Positions 41,200 to 48,659 of a stretch of 64,000 nucleotides of DNA are shown here, piece after piece. The stretch covers positions 1 to 64,000 of the forward strand of contig DASYQD010000110.1 of the NCBI GenBank assembly GCA_036005845.1. Direction: 5' to 3'. The translations under genes and the position numbers were made by a program. The notes beneath the pieces are model-generated. The model saw only the letters and a list, made by a program, of their open reading frames with translations. It was not told the origin of the DNA and did not search any database. Each line of letters starts with the position of its first letter. Position 1 is the stretch's first letter. The stretch is from DASYQD01 sp036005845. Lineage in GTDB: Bacteria > Acidobacteriota > Thermoanaerobaculia > Multivoradales > JAIOJS01.

Positions 41200-42573
41200 G
41201 TGCGCTCCAGGCGCTCACCCACTGCCAGCTCGATCCTCGTTGGCGCGCTGCTCCTCTCGTCGATGACGCTCGCCGTGAAGGCGGCAGTATCGAGGTGGAG
41301 CGATCACCGGGTCGTGGCGTCACGGCTCGTCGCCGGTGCGCCCGCGGCGGACGGCACCCCACGCCTCGGGCTGCACTTTCGACTGGCGCCTGAGTGGCAC
41401 GTCTACTGGAGGCACCCCGGCGATGCGGGCGCGCCGCCGCAGGTAGCGGTCGCGGCCGGTGGCGTGCCGATTCCGTCGGAGATCTCGTACCCGGCGCCAC
41501 AGCGGTTCCGGCTGCCGGGCGGGCTCGAAGCGCTCGGCTACGCAGGCGAAGTCGTGTACCCGCTGCGGCTCGCGTCGCCACCGCCGGCCGGCAGCACGAT
41601 CACCGCGTCGCTCGACTACGTCGCCTGCGCAGTGGAATGCATCCCGTACCACGACGAGCTGGCGGTGACGTTGCCCGTCGCGGCGAGCTCGACCGCGAGC
41701 GGCGAGGACGAGCTGCTGCGGCGGTGGGAGGCGCGGTTGCCGCGCGCCGTGGAAGCGGCCGGCGTCGAGTGGCGGCTGCGCTACCGCACGGGCGAGGCGC
41801 CGGAGATCGAGCTCGAGGTCGCGCCTGACGCGGCAAGCTCGATTGGCGGAGCGCCGCCCACGCCGACGGCCGCAGCGAGCTCGAGCGACGCGACGCCCGG
41901 CGGCGCGACAGCCGTGCCCACGAAAGGCCCACCCGAGCTGTTCCTGGAGCCCGCCCCCGGGGCCACGTTCGCGTCGCCCGAGCGCATCGCAGGCGATGCC
42001 GGAGCCATGCGCTTCCGCGCCGCCGTGCGCCCCGATGTCGCCGGGCAGCCGCCGCAGCGCCTGCGCGTCGCGTGGACGCTCACCCGTGCGATGGCAAACG
42101 ACGTCGCGCTCGCCGGCGTTGTCACGGTTCCGGCCGGCGGTCAGGTCGGCACGAGCGGCGAAGCATCGAATGCGCGGTCTGCAGCGCGCTCTCGTCGCGA
42201 CGCCGCTCGCCAGGAACGCGTGCCTCGCGGCGCGCTCGTGGCTCTGCTCGCCCTCGTGCCACTCGTGGCGGCGCTCCTCCTGTGGCTGATCCCGGAACGC
42301 CTCGCGCTGCCCGCGATTCCGCCGTCGTGGCTGCGCGGTGCCAGCTTCCTCGCCGCGGCCGTGCTGGTGTGGAGCGCGTACCGCCTCGGCGCCCTGCTGC
42401 CGACGACCCAGGTCGCCGTCGTCGAGCTCTCGTGGCTCGCCATTGCGCTGGCGGCCCAAGGCGCCGCGGCGGCGAGCGCCGTGACTCGACGGCGATTGTG
42501 GCTCGCTCTCGCGTTGCTCGCCGCCGCCGCCGGCGTCTGGGCCGCGTGGTCGCCGGCTATGCTTTCCTCCTGA
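41200..42573 (+). CDS. Membrane protein with DsbD N-terminal-like (DsbD-alpha) domain
   Basis: About 457 residues from GTG 41200. A signal helix (about 11-29) is followed by a DsbD_N/ScsB-like immunoglobulin-type domain: RLAPEWHVYWRHPGDAG, LEALGYAGEVVYPL and DYVACAVECIPYHDELAVTL. The Cys pair C-A-V-E-C corresponds to the reductant-accepting cysteines of DsbD-alpha. A second beta region (about 240-330) precedes three or four C-terminal helices (about 345-455). The eight-helix core and thioredoxin domain of full DsbD are missing. A redoxin gene starts 10 bp later with overlapping signals, so the two probably work as a split thiol-relay in the envelope. Confidence 0.75.
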   Translation: MRSRRSPTASSILVGALLLSSMTLAVKAAVSRWSDHRVVASRLVAGAPAADGTPRLGLHFRLAPEWHVYWRHPGDAGAPPQVAVAAGGVPIPSEISYPAPQRFRLPGGLEALGYAGEVVYPLRLASPPPAGSTITASLDYVACAVECIPYHDELAVTLPVAASSTASGEDELLRRWEARLPRAVEAAGVEWRLRYRTGEAPEIELEVAPDAASSIGGAPPTPTAAASSSDATPGGATAVPTKGPPELFLEPAPGATFASPERIAGDAGAMRFRAAVRPDVAGQPPQRLRVAWTLTRAMANDVALAGVVTVPAGGQVGTSGEASNARSAARSRRDAARQERVPRGALVALLALVPLVAALLLWLIPERLALPAIPPSWLRGASFLAAAVLVWSAYRLGALLPTTQVAVVELSWLAIALAAQGAAAASAVTRRRLWLALALLAAAAGVWAAWSPAMLSS

Positions 42574-42578
42574 GGAGG
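42566..42578 (+). promoter_or_regulatory. Palindrome sequestering the redoxin ribosome-binding site
   Basis: CCTCC-TGA-GGAGG is a perfect dyad whose loop is the stop codon of the DsbD-N gene and whose right arm is the Shine-Dalgarno sequence of the redoxin gene (ATG 42584). A ribosome finishing the first gene would open it, so it probably couples translation. Confidence 0.55.
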
Positions 42579-42583
42579 TCGCC

Positions 42584-43183
42584 ATGAACCGCAACATCCA
42601 ACGCCTCGTCCTCGCCGTCGTCGCTGCCGTGCTGGTCCCCGCCTGCGCCCGCGCCGAGAGCGCCGTCGGCGCCCCGGCGCCCGACTTCACGCTCAGCGAC
42701 CTCAACGGCAAGGCGCACCACCTCGCCGACTACCGCGGCAGGGTCGTGGTGCTCGAGTGGCTCAACCCCAACTGCCCGTTCTCGCGCCGCCACGCCGAGG
42801 AAGGCACGATGACGCGCACCGCGGCGGCGCACTCCGACGTCGTGTGGCTGGGCATCAACAGCACCGGCAAGAAGCACGGCGACTTCGTGACGCCCGACAA
42901 GCAGGCGAGCTATGACAAGGAGCACGGCATCACCTACCCGGTGCTCTACGACAGCGACGGCAAGGTCGGCCACGAGTACGGCGCCAGCACGACGCCGCAC
43001 ATGTTCGTCATCGACGAGCAGGGCAAGGTCATCTACCGCGGCGCCATCGACGACGATCCCTACGGCCGCGGCAAGAAGCGCACGAACTACGTCGACGCCG
43101 CCCTCACCGCGCACGCCGCGGGCAAGCCGGTGCAGCCCGCGAGCACGACCTCGTACGGCTGCTCCGTGAAATACGGCGGTTGA
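42584..43183 (+). CDS. Exported redoxin (AhpC/TSA-like thioredoxin-fold protein)
   Basis: A 199-residue protein. Signal peptide about 1-25 (ending ACARAES). The thioredoxin fold opens with GAPAPDFTLSDLNGKAHHLA, and the active site is WLNPNCPFSRRHAEE with a single Cys (about 65), as in peroxiredoxin-like redoxins and not the CxxC of thioredoxins. TTPHMFVIDEQGKVIYRGAI supplies the cis-Pro loop. A strong GGAGG lies 5 nt from the ATG. It is probably a periplasmic peroxide or thiol reductase fed by the upstream DsbD-N protein. The gene ends just before a palindromic repeat element. Confidence 0.87.
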   Translation: MNRNIQRLVLAVVAAVLVPACARAESAVGAPAPDFTLSDLNGKAHHLADYRGRVVVLEWLNPNCPFSRRHAEEGTMTRTAAAHSDVVWLGINSTGKKHGDFVTPDKQASYDKEHGITYPVLYDSDGKVGHEYGASTTPHMFVIDEQGKVIYRGAIDDDPYGRGKKRTNYVDAALTAHAAGKPVQPASTTSYGCSVKYGG

Positions 43184-43200
43184 GCAGGATCCCGGAACCC

Positions 43201-43277
43201 GTCATCGCGAGGGCGCAAAGCGCCCGTGGCGATCTCGATGATCGAGATTGCTTCGTCGCTGCGCTCCTCGCAACGAC
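43201..43277. repeat. Palindromic dispersed-repeat-like element
   Basis: This 77-bp element has outer arms GTCATCGCGAG (43201-43211) and CTCGCAACGAC (43267-43277), matching at 9 of 11 positions. It has an internal hairpin GGGCGC-AAA-GCGCCC (43211-43225) and a central perfect dyad of 8-bp arms (43232-43239 with 43241-43248). The pattern resembles palindromic repeats scattered through many genomes (GTCATTGCGAG...CTCGCAATGAC type). It lies between the convergent redoxin and methyltransferase genes. Confidence 0.75.
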
Positions 43278-43282
43278 TGGGC

Positions 43283-43960
43283 TCAAAACGGCCCTCCCAT
43301 CTCCATGATCGTCGTCTTGGTTTTCACCGCCAGGCCGACGCCGTCGCCGAGCGGCAGCACCACGGCCTCGAGCTGCGGGTGGATCATCAGGTAGCCGTTG
43401 AAGGCGCGGATCGCGTCGGCGTCGCGGTCCTGCTCGGCGGGCGGCTCGGCGACGCGGCCCTTCCACAGCACGTTGTCGACGACGACGAGGCCGCCGAGCG
43501 CCATCTTCGGCAACGCCAGGTCGAGGTAGCGCCGGTACTCCTCCTTGAGCGCGTCGACGTAGACGAGGTCGAACGGGCCGTCGAGCCGCGGCAGCACCTG
43601 CAGCGCCTCGCCGTCGATCAGCTCGACGCGCTCGAGCACGCCGGCGCGGGCGAGGAAGCCGCGCGCCACCTCGCGCCGCTCGGCGTCGGGGTCGATGGTG
43701 AGGACGCGCGCCTCCGGCGCCCCGCGCGCCAGGCAGAGCGTGCCGTAGCCGATGGCGGTCCCGACTTCGAGTATCCGTCTCGCGCCCCGCGAGCGCGCCA
43801 GGATCGAGAGCAGCTTGCCCACCTCGGGATCGGAGCTGGGCACGTCGTGCGCCGCGCTCCACGCCTCCATCTCGGCGAGGAGCGCCTCGCGCGGCGGTAG
43901 CAGCCGGTCGAGGTAGGCGGCCTGCTCGCGGCGCAGGATGGCGTCGGCGCGGTCCTTCAT
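43283..43960 (-). CDS. O-methyltransferase (class I, SAM-dependent)
   Basis: A 225-residue protein of the Methyltransf_3/COMT-like family. RRILEVGTAIGYGTLCLA (about 62-79) is the SAM-binding motif I, and LTIDPDAERREVARGFLA the acidic loop. FDLVYVDALKEEYRRYLDLA holds the metal-binding Asp, and GGLVVVDNVLWKG is the typical second metal and substrate site. ATG 43960 is preceded 7 nt upstream by TAGCGT. It methylates hydroxyls of small phenolic or catechol-like molecules in this family; target unknown. It diverges from the exported protein gene at 44013. Confidence 0.88.
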   Translation of the reverse strand: MKDRADAILRREQAAYLDRLLPPREALLAEMEAWSAAHDVPSSDPEVGKLLSILARSRGARRILEVGTAIGYGTLCLARGAPEARVLTIDPDAERREVARGFLARAGVLERVELIDGEALQVLPRLDGPFDLVYVDALKEEYRRYLDLALPKMALGGLVVVDNVLWKGRVAEPPAEQDRDADAIRAFNGYLMIHPQLEAVVLPLGDGVGLAVKTKTTIMEMGGPF

Positions 43961-43967
43961 GCCGCCG

Positions 43968-43973
43968 ACGCTA
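43968..43973 (-). promoter_or_regulatory. -10-like hexamer before the O-methyltransferase gene
   Basis: On the minus strand TGC-TAGCGT, an extended -10 form, lies 7 nt before ATG 43960. It is 23 nt from the opposing hexamer at 43997. Confidence 0.4.
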
Positions 43974-43996
43974 GCAGGATGGCGGCAGCCGCCGGG

Positions 43997-44002
43997 TATC
44001 AT
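43997..44002 (+). promoter_or_regulatory. -10-like hexamer before the exported CARDB-like gene
   Basis: TATCAT lies 10 nt before ATG 44013; no Shine-Dalgarno sequence. Confidence 0.4.
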
Positions 44003-44012
44003 CTCGGTACCG

Positions 44013-44531
44013 ATGCATGAGACTGCCTCGCGCGCGCGCCTGATGCGCAGCGTCCGCCGCTCCTGCGGCGCGGCGCTCGTCGCCGTCGTGGTGGCCGCGG
44101 CCGCGCCCGCCGCGGAGGCACCGAAGCCAGCCGCCTCGCCGCTCGTGCTCGCCGCGATCGCGGTCGCGCCGCCGAGCCCCGGCGCCGACACGCTCTGCCA
44201 GCTCCGGGTCGAGGTCGCCAACAAGGGCGACCGCATCGCCTCGCAGCTCGCCTTCACGGTCAAGGTCAACGGGCAGGAGCTGCCCGTCTATCGCAATCAA
44301 CTATTCATGCAGCGCCTCGACCCCGGCAAGACCGCGACCGTGCGCCTCTACAACTTCTGGACGACGGAGACGAGCCGGCCCGCGCCCGCGGACGGCAAGT
44401 ACCGCGTCGAGGTCACGCTGCGCGAGGCGAAGTGGTACGAGATCGCGACCAAGGACGGCGTCGAGGAGTGGACGCCGCGCGATCCGGTGCCGGGGCTGCC
44501 GGTGACGGCAACCGTCGTCGTCGGCAAGTAG
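44013..44531 (+). CDS. Small exported protein with CARDB-like beta-sandwich
   Basis: A 172-residue protein. The N-terminus has Arg residues then a hydrophobic Ala/Val run (SVRRSCGAALVAVVVAAAAP), a signal peptide. The mature part (about 45-170) reads LCQLRVEVANKGDRIASQLA then FTVKVNGQELPVYRNQLFMQ and TATVRLYNFWTTETSRPAP, the pattern of a single CARDB/DUF11-type immunoglobulin-like fold. It converges with the lipoprotein gene 5 bp away. No enzyme motif. It could be an adhesive or structural envelope protein; function unknown. Confidence 0.7.
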   Translation: MHETASRARLMRSVRRSCGAALVAVVVAAAAPAAEAPKPAASPLVLAAIAVAPPSPGADTLCQLRVEVANKGDRIASQLAFTVKVNGQELPVYRNQLFMQRLDPGKTATVRLYNFWTTETSRPAPADGKYRVEVTLREAKWYEIATKDGVEEWTPRDPVPGLPVTATVVVGK

Positions 44532-44536
44532 CGCCG

Positions 44537-45454
44537 TTAGGGAACGACTTGCGGCGGCACGGCGCCGTCGCCCGGCTCCCATCCGAGTTGCTCGACGCCG
44601 AGCGAGAGCTTGCGGCCGGTGCCCATCTCGACCACCACGTAGTTGGTGTCGAAGGCGATCGTGCACGGCGCCTGCGCGCGCACCGGCACCGCCACCTCGT
44701 GGAAGCCGACGCCGGCGACGTCGGCCGAGAAGCCGGCGCCGCAGTCGGCGCTGACCTTGACGCTGGGCAGGGTCGCGCCGGGCTCGAGCATCATGCGCAG
44801 CGGCGGCTCGGCCTCGGGGATGCGCAGCAGCAGCCACACCCGCGCCGGCGCCGGCAGCGCGCGCGCCTCGAGCGTGCCGTCGCCGTTGAGCCAGCGCCGC
44901 GCCACCGCCTGGCGGTCGCCGCCGGGCTCGACGGCCAGCCACTGCGGCGAGAAGGTGAAGGCGGGGCCGGTCGCGGCCACGTCGGGCACCTTGACGTGCG
45001 CGACCACGTACTCCTGGCGCTTGAGCTCTTCGCCGTCGAGGGTCAGCGCGAAGCGTTTGTCCTTGCCGTCGTAGAGGCCGACGGTGAGGCGGTAGTCGCC
45101 GGCGGGCAGCGCGGGGCCGATGGCGGAGTGGTAGAGCGCCACGCGGTCGGCGATCGTGCCGCCGACCTGCCAGCGGCCCGGAAGCGGGTGGTCGAAGGTG
45201 CGGACGACGTTGCCCTGGGCGTCGATGAGGTGCACGAAGGCGACGGGCGCGCTGACGCCTTTGGCGAGCTCGGGCAGCGGCTTCGACGGCTCCCAGCGGA
45301 GCTCGACGGGGACCATGCGGCCGTGAGGGAGGTCGAATTGTTTCTCCGAGAGGGTGAGCTTCGCCACCGGCTCGTGGGTGCGATGGCAACCGGCGGCTAC
45401 GAGAACGCAAAGCAGCGCCGGCGGCAGAACAGCGATGACGCGTTGACGATTCAT
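44537..45454 (-). CDS. Putative lipoprotein of unknown function
   Basis: A 305-residue protein. ATG 45454 has CCGGAGG at good spacing. The signal peptide ends in the lipobox LVAAGC (Cys about 22). The rest is beta-rich: KLTLSEKQFDLPHGRMVPVE, then VAFVHLIDAQGNVVRTFDHP and a 'GDYRLTVGLYDGKDKRFAL' strand typical of domains that describe carbohydrate-like or Ig-like sandwiches in acidobacterial lipoproteins. Two Cys residues late in the sequence may pair. A large palindromic element lies upstream. I do not recognise the family. Confidence 0.7.
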   Translation of the reverse strand: MNRQRVIAVLPPALLCVLVAAGCHRTHEPVAKLTLSEKQFDLPHGRMVPVELRWEPSKPLPELAKGVSAPVAFVHLIDAQGNVVRTFDHPLPGRWQVGGTIADRVALYHSAIGPALPAGDYRLTVGLYDGKDKRFALTLDGEELKRQEYVVAHVKVPDVAATGPAFTFSPQWLAVEPGGDRQAVARRWLNGDGTLEARALPAPARVWLLLRIPEAEPPLRMMLEPGATLPSVKVSADCGAGFSADVAGVGFHEVAVPVRAQAPCTIAFDTNYVVVEMGTGRKLSLGVEQLGWEPGDGAVPPQVVP

Positions 45455-45550
45455 TGGAACCTCCGGGCGGTCCGGGCGGGCGGGGAGCATAGCAAGCGGG
45501 TTGGGTCGTGGAGTGCGGACGGCAGTGACCTCCCGGCCGGCGGGCGCGGA

Positions 45551-45706
45551 GCGGATCCGGAGGGCGCCGCTGTGGGGCACGCTCGCCTTTCTGAGGTGTG
45601 CGGATGGGAGCGGCTCGCTTGCCTCCGGGCGCTTGTTCGATCGCTGTTTTCGAACAACCACGAATGCGCCCTCCGGAAGCCCCACTGCGGCGCCCTCCGG
45701 ATCCGC
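45551..45706. repeat. Large nested inverted-repeat element
   Basis: This element occupies the middle of the 312-bp gap (45455-45766), which holds no credible gene. Outer 27-bp arms (45551-45577 and 45680-45706) match at 26 of 27 positions. Inside are GGGCGC/GCGCCC (45627-45632 with 45666-45671) and the perfect TTGTTCGA/TCGAACAA (45633-45640 with 45650-45657). GCGCCCTCCGGA is also directly repeated (45666-45677, 45690-45701). The two ends and inner hairpin suggest a non-coding repeat of the REP/MITE kind or a structured RNA. Confidence 0.75.
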
Positions 45707-45766
45707 TGGGCGCCCGCCTTCTTGGTTGCACTGGCGGCGATCAGGAGGCGGAACGTGAGGTGGCGG

Positions 45767-46582
45767 CTAGCTCTTGAGGACCATCTGGCCGGTGGGCTGC
45801 GGGACGCCGCCCGCGGGTTCGACGGTGACGGCCCAGATGACGCCGGTGGGCGGCGCGGCTTGGACCAGGACGCGGCCGTTGCCTTGGGGGGTGACGTCGA
45901 AGATGCCGGCGGAGACTGGCTTGCCGTTGGTGATGAACCAGAGTTGGTAGGTGCGGTTGTTGGGCAGCGCGGGCAAGCCGCTCGCGGAGAAGATGGCTTG
46001 GCCGCTGCCTGGGTCGACGAACATGCGCGCGTTGGCTGAGGGCGCTGGAGGGAGGGCGGCGAGTTGGACTTGCTGCAGGCGGCTCGCGCCTAGCACCGAC
46101 AAGTGACGCAGGAGCGCGGCGCGTTCGACTTCGCCGCTGGTGAGCTGCGTCTGCGCGCGCGTCAGCTCCGCGCGCGCCGCTGTGAGATCGGCCGCCAGTG
46201 CAATGCGGTCTCGCTGTTCGCGCTGCAGCCGTTGCTGCAGGCTCATGCCCCAGACCACTGCGCCGACCAAGAGGAGCGCGGCAATGGACGCCGCGATGGC
46301 CCAGGGTTGTCTGCGGGTTGCGGCAACGGTGCCTGGACTCCGCAACGGCACCGGCGCCGTGGCTCGCTCGATCACGCCGCGCCGCACCTCCGCCCGCGGC
46401 TCGACCGCCGGCGCGCTCAGCGCGATGCCTTCGGCGACGCGCGTCATCGCGGCGAGCTCGGGCTCGCACACGGCGCAGCCGTCCGCCAGGTGGCGCTCGA
46501 GGCCGGCGCGCTCGTCGTCGTCCAGCGCGCCGAGCGCGTGGGCGGCGACCAGGTCGGTGAAGGGACAGCTCTCGCTCACCAT
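45767..46582 (-). CDS. Anti-sigma factor (zinc-finger plus RskA-like)
   Basis: A 271-residue single-pass membrane protein. The cytoplasmic N-terminus has an anti-sigma zinc-binding helix (ERHLADGCAVCEPELAAM, about 28-45, His with two Cys). One membrane helix (about 91-110, AIAASIAALLLVGAVVWGM) is followed by a coiled segment and a periplasmic RskA-like beta domain (ANARMFVDPGSGQAIFSASG, then NRTYQLWFITNGKPVSAGIF). It starts at ATG 46582, sharing one base with the sigma stop (TGATG). It should hold the ECF sigma at the membrane until released by stress-triggered proteolysis. Confidence 0.92.
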   Translation of the reverse strand: MVSESCPFTDLVAAHALGALDDDERAGLERHLADGCAVCEPELAAMTRVAEGIALSAPAVEPRAEVRRGVIERATAPVPLRSPGTVAATRRQPWAIAASIAALLLVGAVVWGMSLQQRLQREQRDRIALAADLTAARAELTRAQTQLTSGEVERAALLRHLSVLGASRLQQVQLAALPPAPSANARMFVDPGSGQAIFSASGLPALPNNRTYQLWFITNGKPVSAGIFDVTPQGNGRVLVQAAPPTGVIWAVTVEPAGGVPQPTGQMVLKS

Positions 46583-47163
46583 CACCGGTACGTTCCGAGC
46601 CCCTGCTTCAGTTTTTTCATCCCCATCAGGATGCGCGATTTGACGGTGCCGAGCGGCTGCCCGAGCCGCTCGGCGCACTGGCTGTGGGTGAGGCCGGCGA
46701 AGAAGGCGAGCTCGATGGCTTCGCGCTGCTCCTCCGGCAGCTCCGCCAGTAGCGCGCGCATGCGGGTGCCCAGCTCCTGCCGCTCGATCTCGGTCTCGGC
46801 CTCCGGCGGCTCGACGAGCGGGCGCTCCTGCAGCGCCGCGTCGTCGCGGCGGCGCGCGGCGCGGCCAGCGCGCAGGCGGTCGAGCGCCCGCGAGCGCGCC
46901 ATCACCATCAGCCAGCCTCGCGGCGAGCCTTTGTCGGCGCGGAAGGTGGCGGCCCGCGTCCACGCCTGGAGGAAGACGTCCTGCAGCACCTCCTCGGCCT
47001 CGCCGCTGCTGCCCAGCATGCGCAGCAGCAGGCCGTGCACGGGGCCGCCGTGGCGATGGAACAGCGTGTCCAGCGCGGCGCTCTCGCCGCCGGTCATGCG
47101 CCGCACCAGATCGCCGTCGGCTCGGTCGGCGGCGGGGGTTTCGTGGGAGAAGTCCTGTGGCAC
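46582..47163 (-). CDS. ECF RNA polymerase sigma factor (SigK-like)
   Basis: A 193-residue ECF sigma. Region 2 is about 25-95 (LDTLFHRHGGPVHGLLLRML then GSSGEAEEVLQDVFLQAW). Region 4 is about 135-190 (LPEEQREAIELAFFAGLTHS then QCAERLGQPLGTVKSRILMG). It starts at GTG 47163. It is translationally coupled to a RskA-type anti-sigma, an arrangement shared with SigK/RskA, so it probably answers an envelope or redox signal. I see no SigK-type autoregulatory promoter upstream. Confidence 0.92.
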   Translation of the reverse strand: MPQDFSHETPAADRADGDLVRRMTGGESAALDTLFHRHGGPVHGLLLRMLGSSGEAEEVLQDVFLQAWTRAATFRADKGSPRGWLMVMARSRALDRLRAGRAARRRDDAALQERPLVEPPEAETEIERQELGTRMRALLAELPEEQREAIELAFFAGLTHSQCAERLGQPLGTVKSRILMGMKKLKQGLGTYR

Positions 47164-47293
47164 GAGGTCCAGGGTGAGGCGCGCATTGCGGGTCTCACCC
47201 AGCTCCGCTACGAAGTAGAACGCCGCTTGGATTGTGCCGGCCGTCGCGCGGCGCGGGCGCGGCCGCCGGCGATCCTAGCGCCCTCCTGACCTC

Positions 47294-47902
47294 TCAGCGC
47301 GCCAGCAGCTGCTCGACGCGCGCCGCCACCATCTCGAGCGCCACCCGGTTCTCGCCGCCCTCGGGCACGATGACGTCGGCCCAGCGCTTCGACGGCTCGA
47401 CGAACTCGAGGTGCATCGGCCGCACCGTGTCGAGGTACTGGCGCAGCACGTCTTCCATGCTGCGGCCGCGCTCGGCGATGTCGCGGCGCAGGCGCCGTAC
47501 CAGCCGCACGTCGGCGTCGGTGTCGACGTAGATCTTGAAGTCGAGGAGGCCGCGCACGGCGGGCTCGACGAAGAGCAGGATCCCTTCGACGAGCACCACC
47601 GGCCGTGGCTCGACGCGGGCCGTCTCGGCACGGCGGCGGTGGCGCACGAAGTCGTACACCGGCACGTCGACCCCTTCGCCGCGGCGCAGCGCGCGCAGGT
47701 GGGTGACGAGGAGCGGCGAGTCGATGGACGCCGGGTGGTCGAAGTTGTGGGCGAGAAGCTGCGCATCGTGGTTCCACTCGACGTCGCGGTAGTAGCTGTC
47801 CTGCGAGAGGAAGGCGAGGCGCTCGCGGCCGACGGCGCCGAGGATCGACTGGGCGACGGAGGTCTTGCCCGAGCCGGTGCCGCCGGCGACGCCGAGCACC
47901 AC
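47294..47902 (-). CDS. udk: Uridine kinase
   Basis: About 202 residues. The P-loop GVAGGTGSGKTSVAQ lies at the N-terminus. FLSQDSYYRDV (about 35-45) is the base-binding motif, NFDHPASIDSPLLV is the family signature, and VLVEGILLFVEP (about 103-114) is Walker B-like. DIAERGRSMEDVLRQYLDTV is the lid. It phosphorylates uridine and cytidine in pyrimidine salvage. No ATG fits: GTG 47902 is used, but a CTG at 47926 overlapping the DinB stop (CTGA), with GGAG 9 nt upstream, is attractive and would add eight residues. It is co-transcribed behind the DinB gene. Confidence 0.9.
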   Translation of the reverse strand: MVLGVAGGTGSGKTSVAQSILGAVGRERLAFLSQDSYYRDVEWNHDAQLLAHNFDHPASIDSPLLVTHLRALRRGEGVDVPVYDFVRHRRRAETARVEPRPVVLVEGILLFVEPAVRGLLDFKIYVDTDADVRLVRRLRRDIAERGRSMEDVLRQYLDTVRPMHLEFVEPSKRWADVIVPEGGENRVALEMVAARVEQLLAR

Positions 47903-47922
47903 CGGGCGGTTGGCGGTGAGGC

Positions 47923-48552
47923 TCAGGGCCGAGGCTCCGCGTGTACTGGGGGCTCGGCCGCGACCGCCGCTTCGTCGGCTTTCGCAGCGGCGGCGCCGAA
48001 GTCGCCGGTGTAGAGCGGCGGCTGTCTGATGCCGAGCATCTTCGCGTAGGCGGAGAGCTGGCCGCGGTGGTGGACCTCGTGGCTGGCCATGAACCAGACG
48101 AACTCCCCGAGCGGCGCGACGAGCCCGGCCACCGGGTGGTGCACCACGGCGGCCGCGAGCTGCTCGGCCGTGAAGGCGGCGAACGCGGTCTCGGTCTCCG
48201 CCTGCTCGGCGGCCCAACGTTCGAGACAGCCGGTGAAGGTCGTCGGATGCCGCGGCGCGCGCGTCGAGACGAAGTTCGGCTCGCGAAAGGCGGCGTAGCG
48301 CGCTTGCGCGTCGCCGGGGAGCCCGAACGGATCGTACCGGCGGCCCGCGGCGGCCTCGACCAGCAACTTGCGCCAGAAGCGCTCGGACTGGATGAGGTGG
48401 ATCACCAGCTCGCCGCACGAAAAGGCATCGGGCACGGGCCGCCAGCCGAAGGCGCTCTCCGGGAAGGCGGCGACGAGCTGCCGTGTCCACGCACGCTCCT
48501 GGCGCCAGAGGCGGAGGTGGCGCTCGACAGGCTCGCGCTGGTCGCTGGTCAC
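47923..48552 (-). CDS. DinB-family protein
   Basis: About 209 residues. This is a four-helix DinB fold with the metal-binding His in CGELVIHLIQSERFWRKLL and the pair in FMASHEVHHRGQLSAYAKML near the end, the classic DinB C-terminal helix. DinB members are metal-dependent thiol or bacillithiol/mycothiol transferases or remain uncharacterised. ATG 48561 is the conventional start, but TAGAAT (48565-48560) overlaps it and lies 7 nt before GTG 48552, so the leaderless start at GTG is preferred here. The tail is Ala/Pro-rich. It overlaps the candidate CTG start of udk. Confidence 0.85.
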   Translation of the reverse strand: MTSDQREPVERHLRLWRQERAWTRQLVAAFPESAFGWRPVPDAFSCGELVIHLIQSERFWRKLLVEAAAGRRYDPFGLPGDAQARYAAFREPNFVSTRAPRHPTTFTGCLERWAAEQAETETAFAAFTAEQLAAAVVHHPVAGLVAPLGEFVWFMASHEVHHRGQLSAYAKMLGIRQPPLYTGDFGAAAAKADEAAVAAEPPVHAEPRP

Positions 48553-48559
48553 GAGGCGC

Positions 48560-48565
48560 ATTCTA
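48560..48565 (-). promoter_or_regulatory. -10-like hexamer before the DinB gene
   Basis: On the minus strand TAGAAT lies 7 nt before GTG 48552 and overlaps ATG 48561. Confidence 0.4.
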
Positions 48566-48659
48566 GGCGTGGGCGGCGATGCGCGGAGTCGCCGAGGCGC
48601 GCCGTCGCGAGCGTGGTGCCGATCGCGGGCATGCCACGCCCTGCTGGGCGCCGGCGGCG

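Noticed and set aside
45501..45758. Small plus-strand open frame in the 312-bp gap
   Set aside because: It reads through the inverted-repeat element; the 'protein' reflects the repeat, not coding selection.
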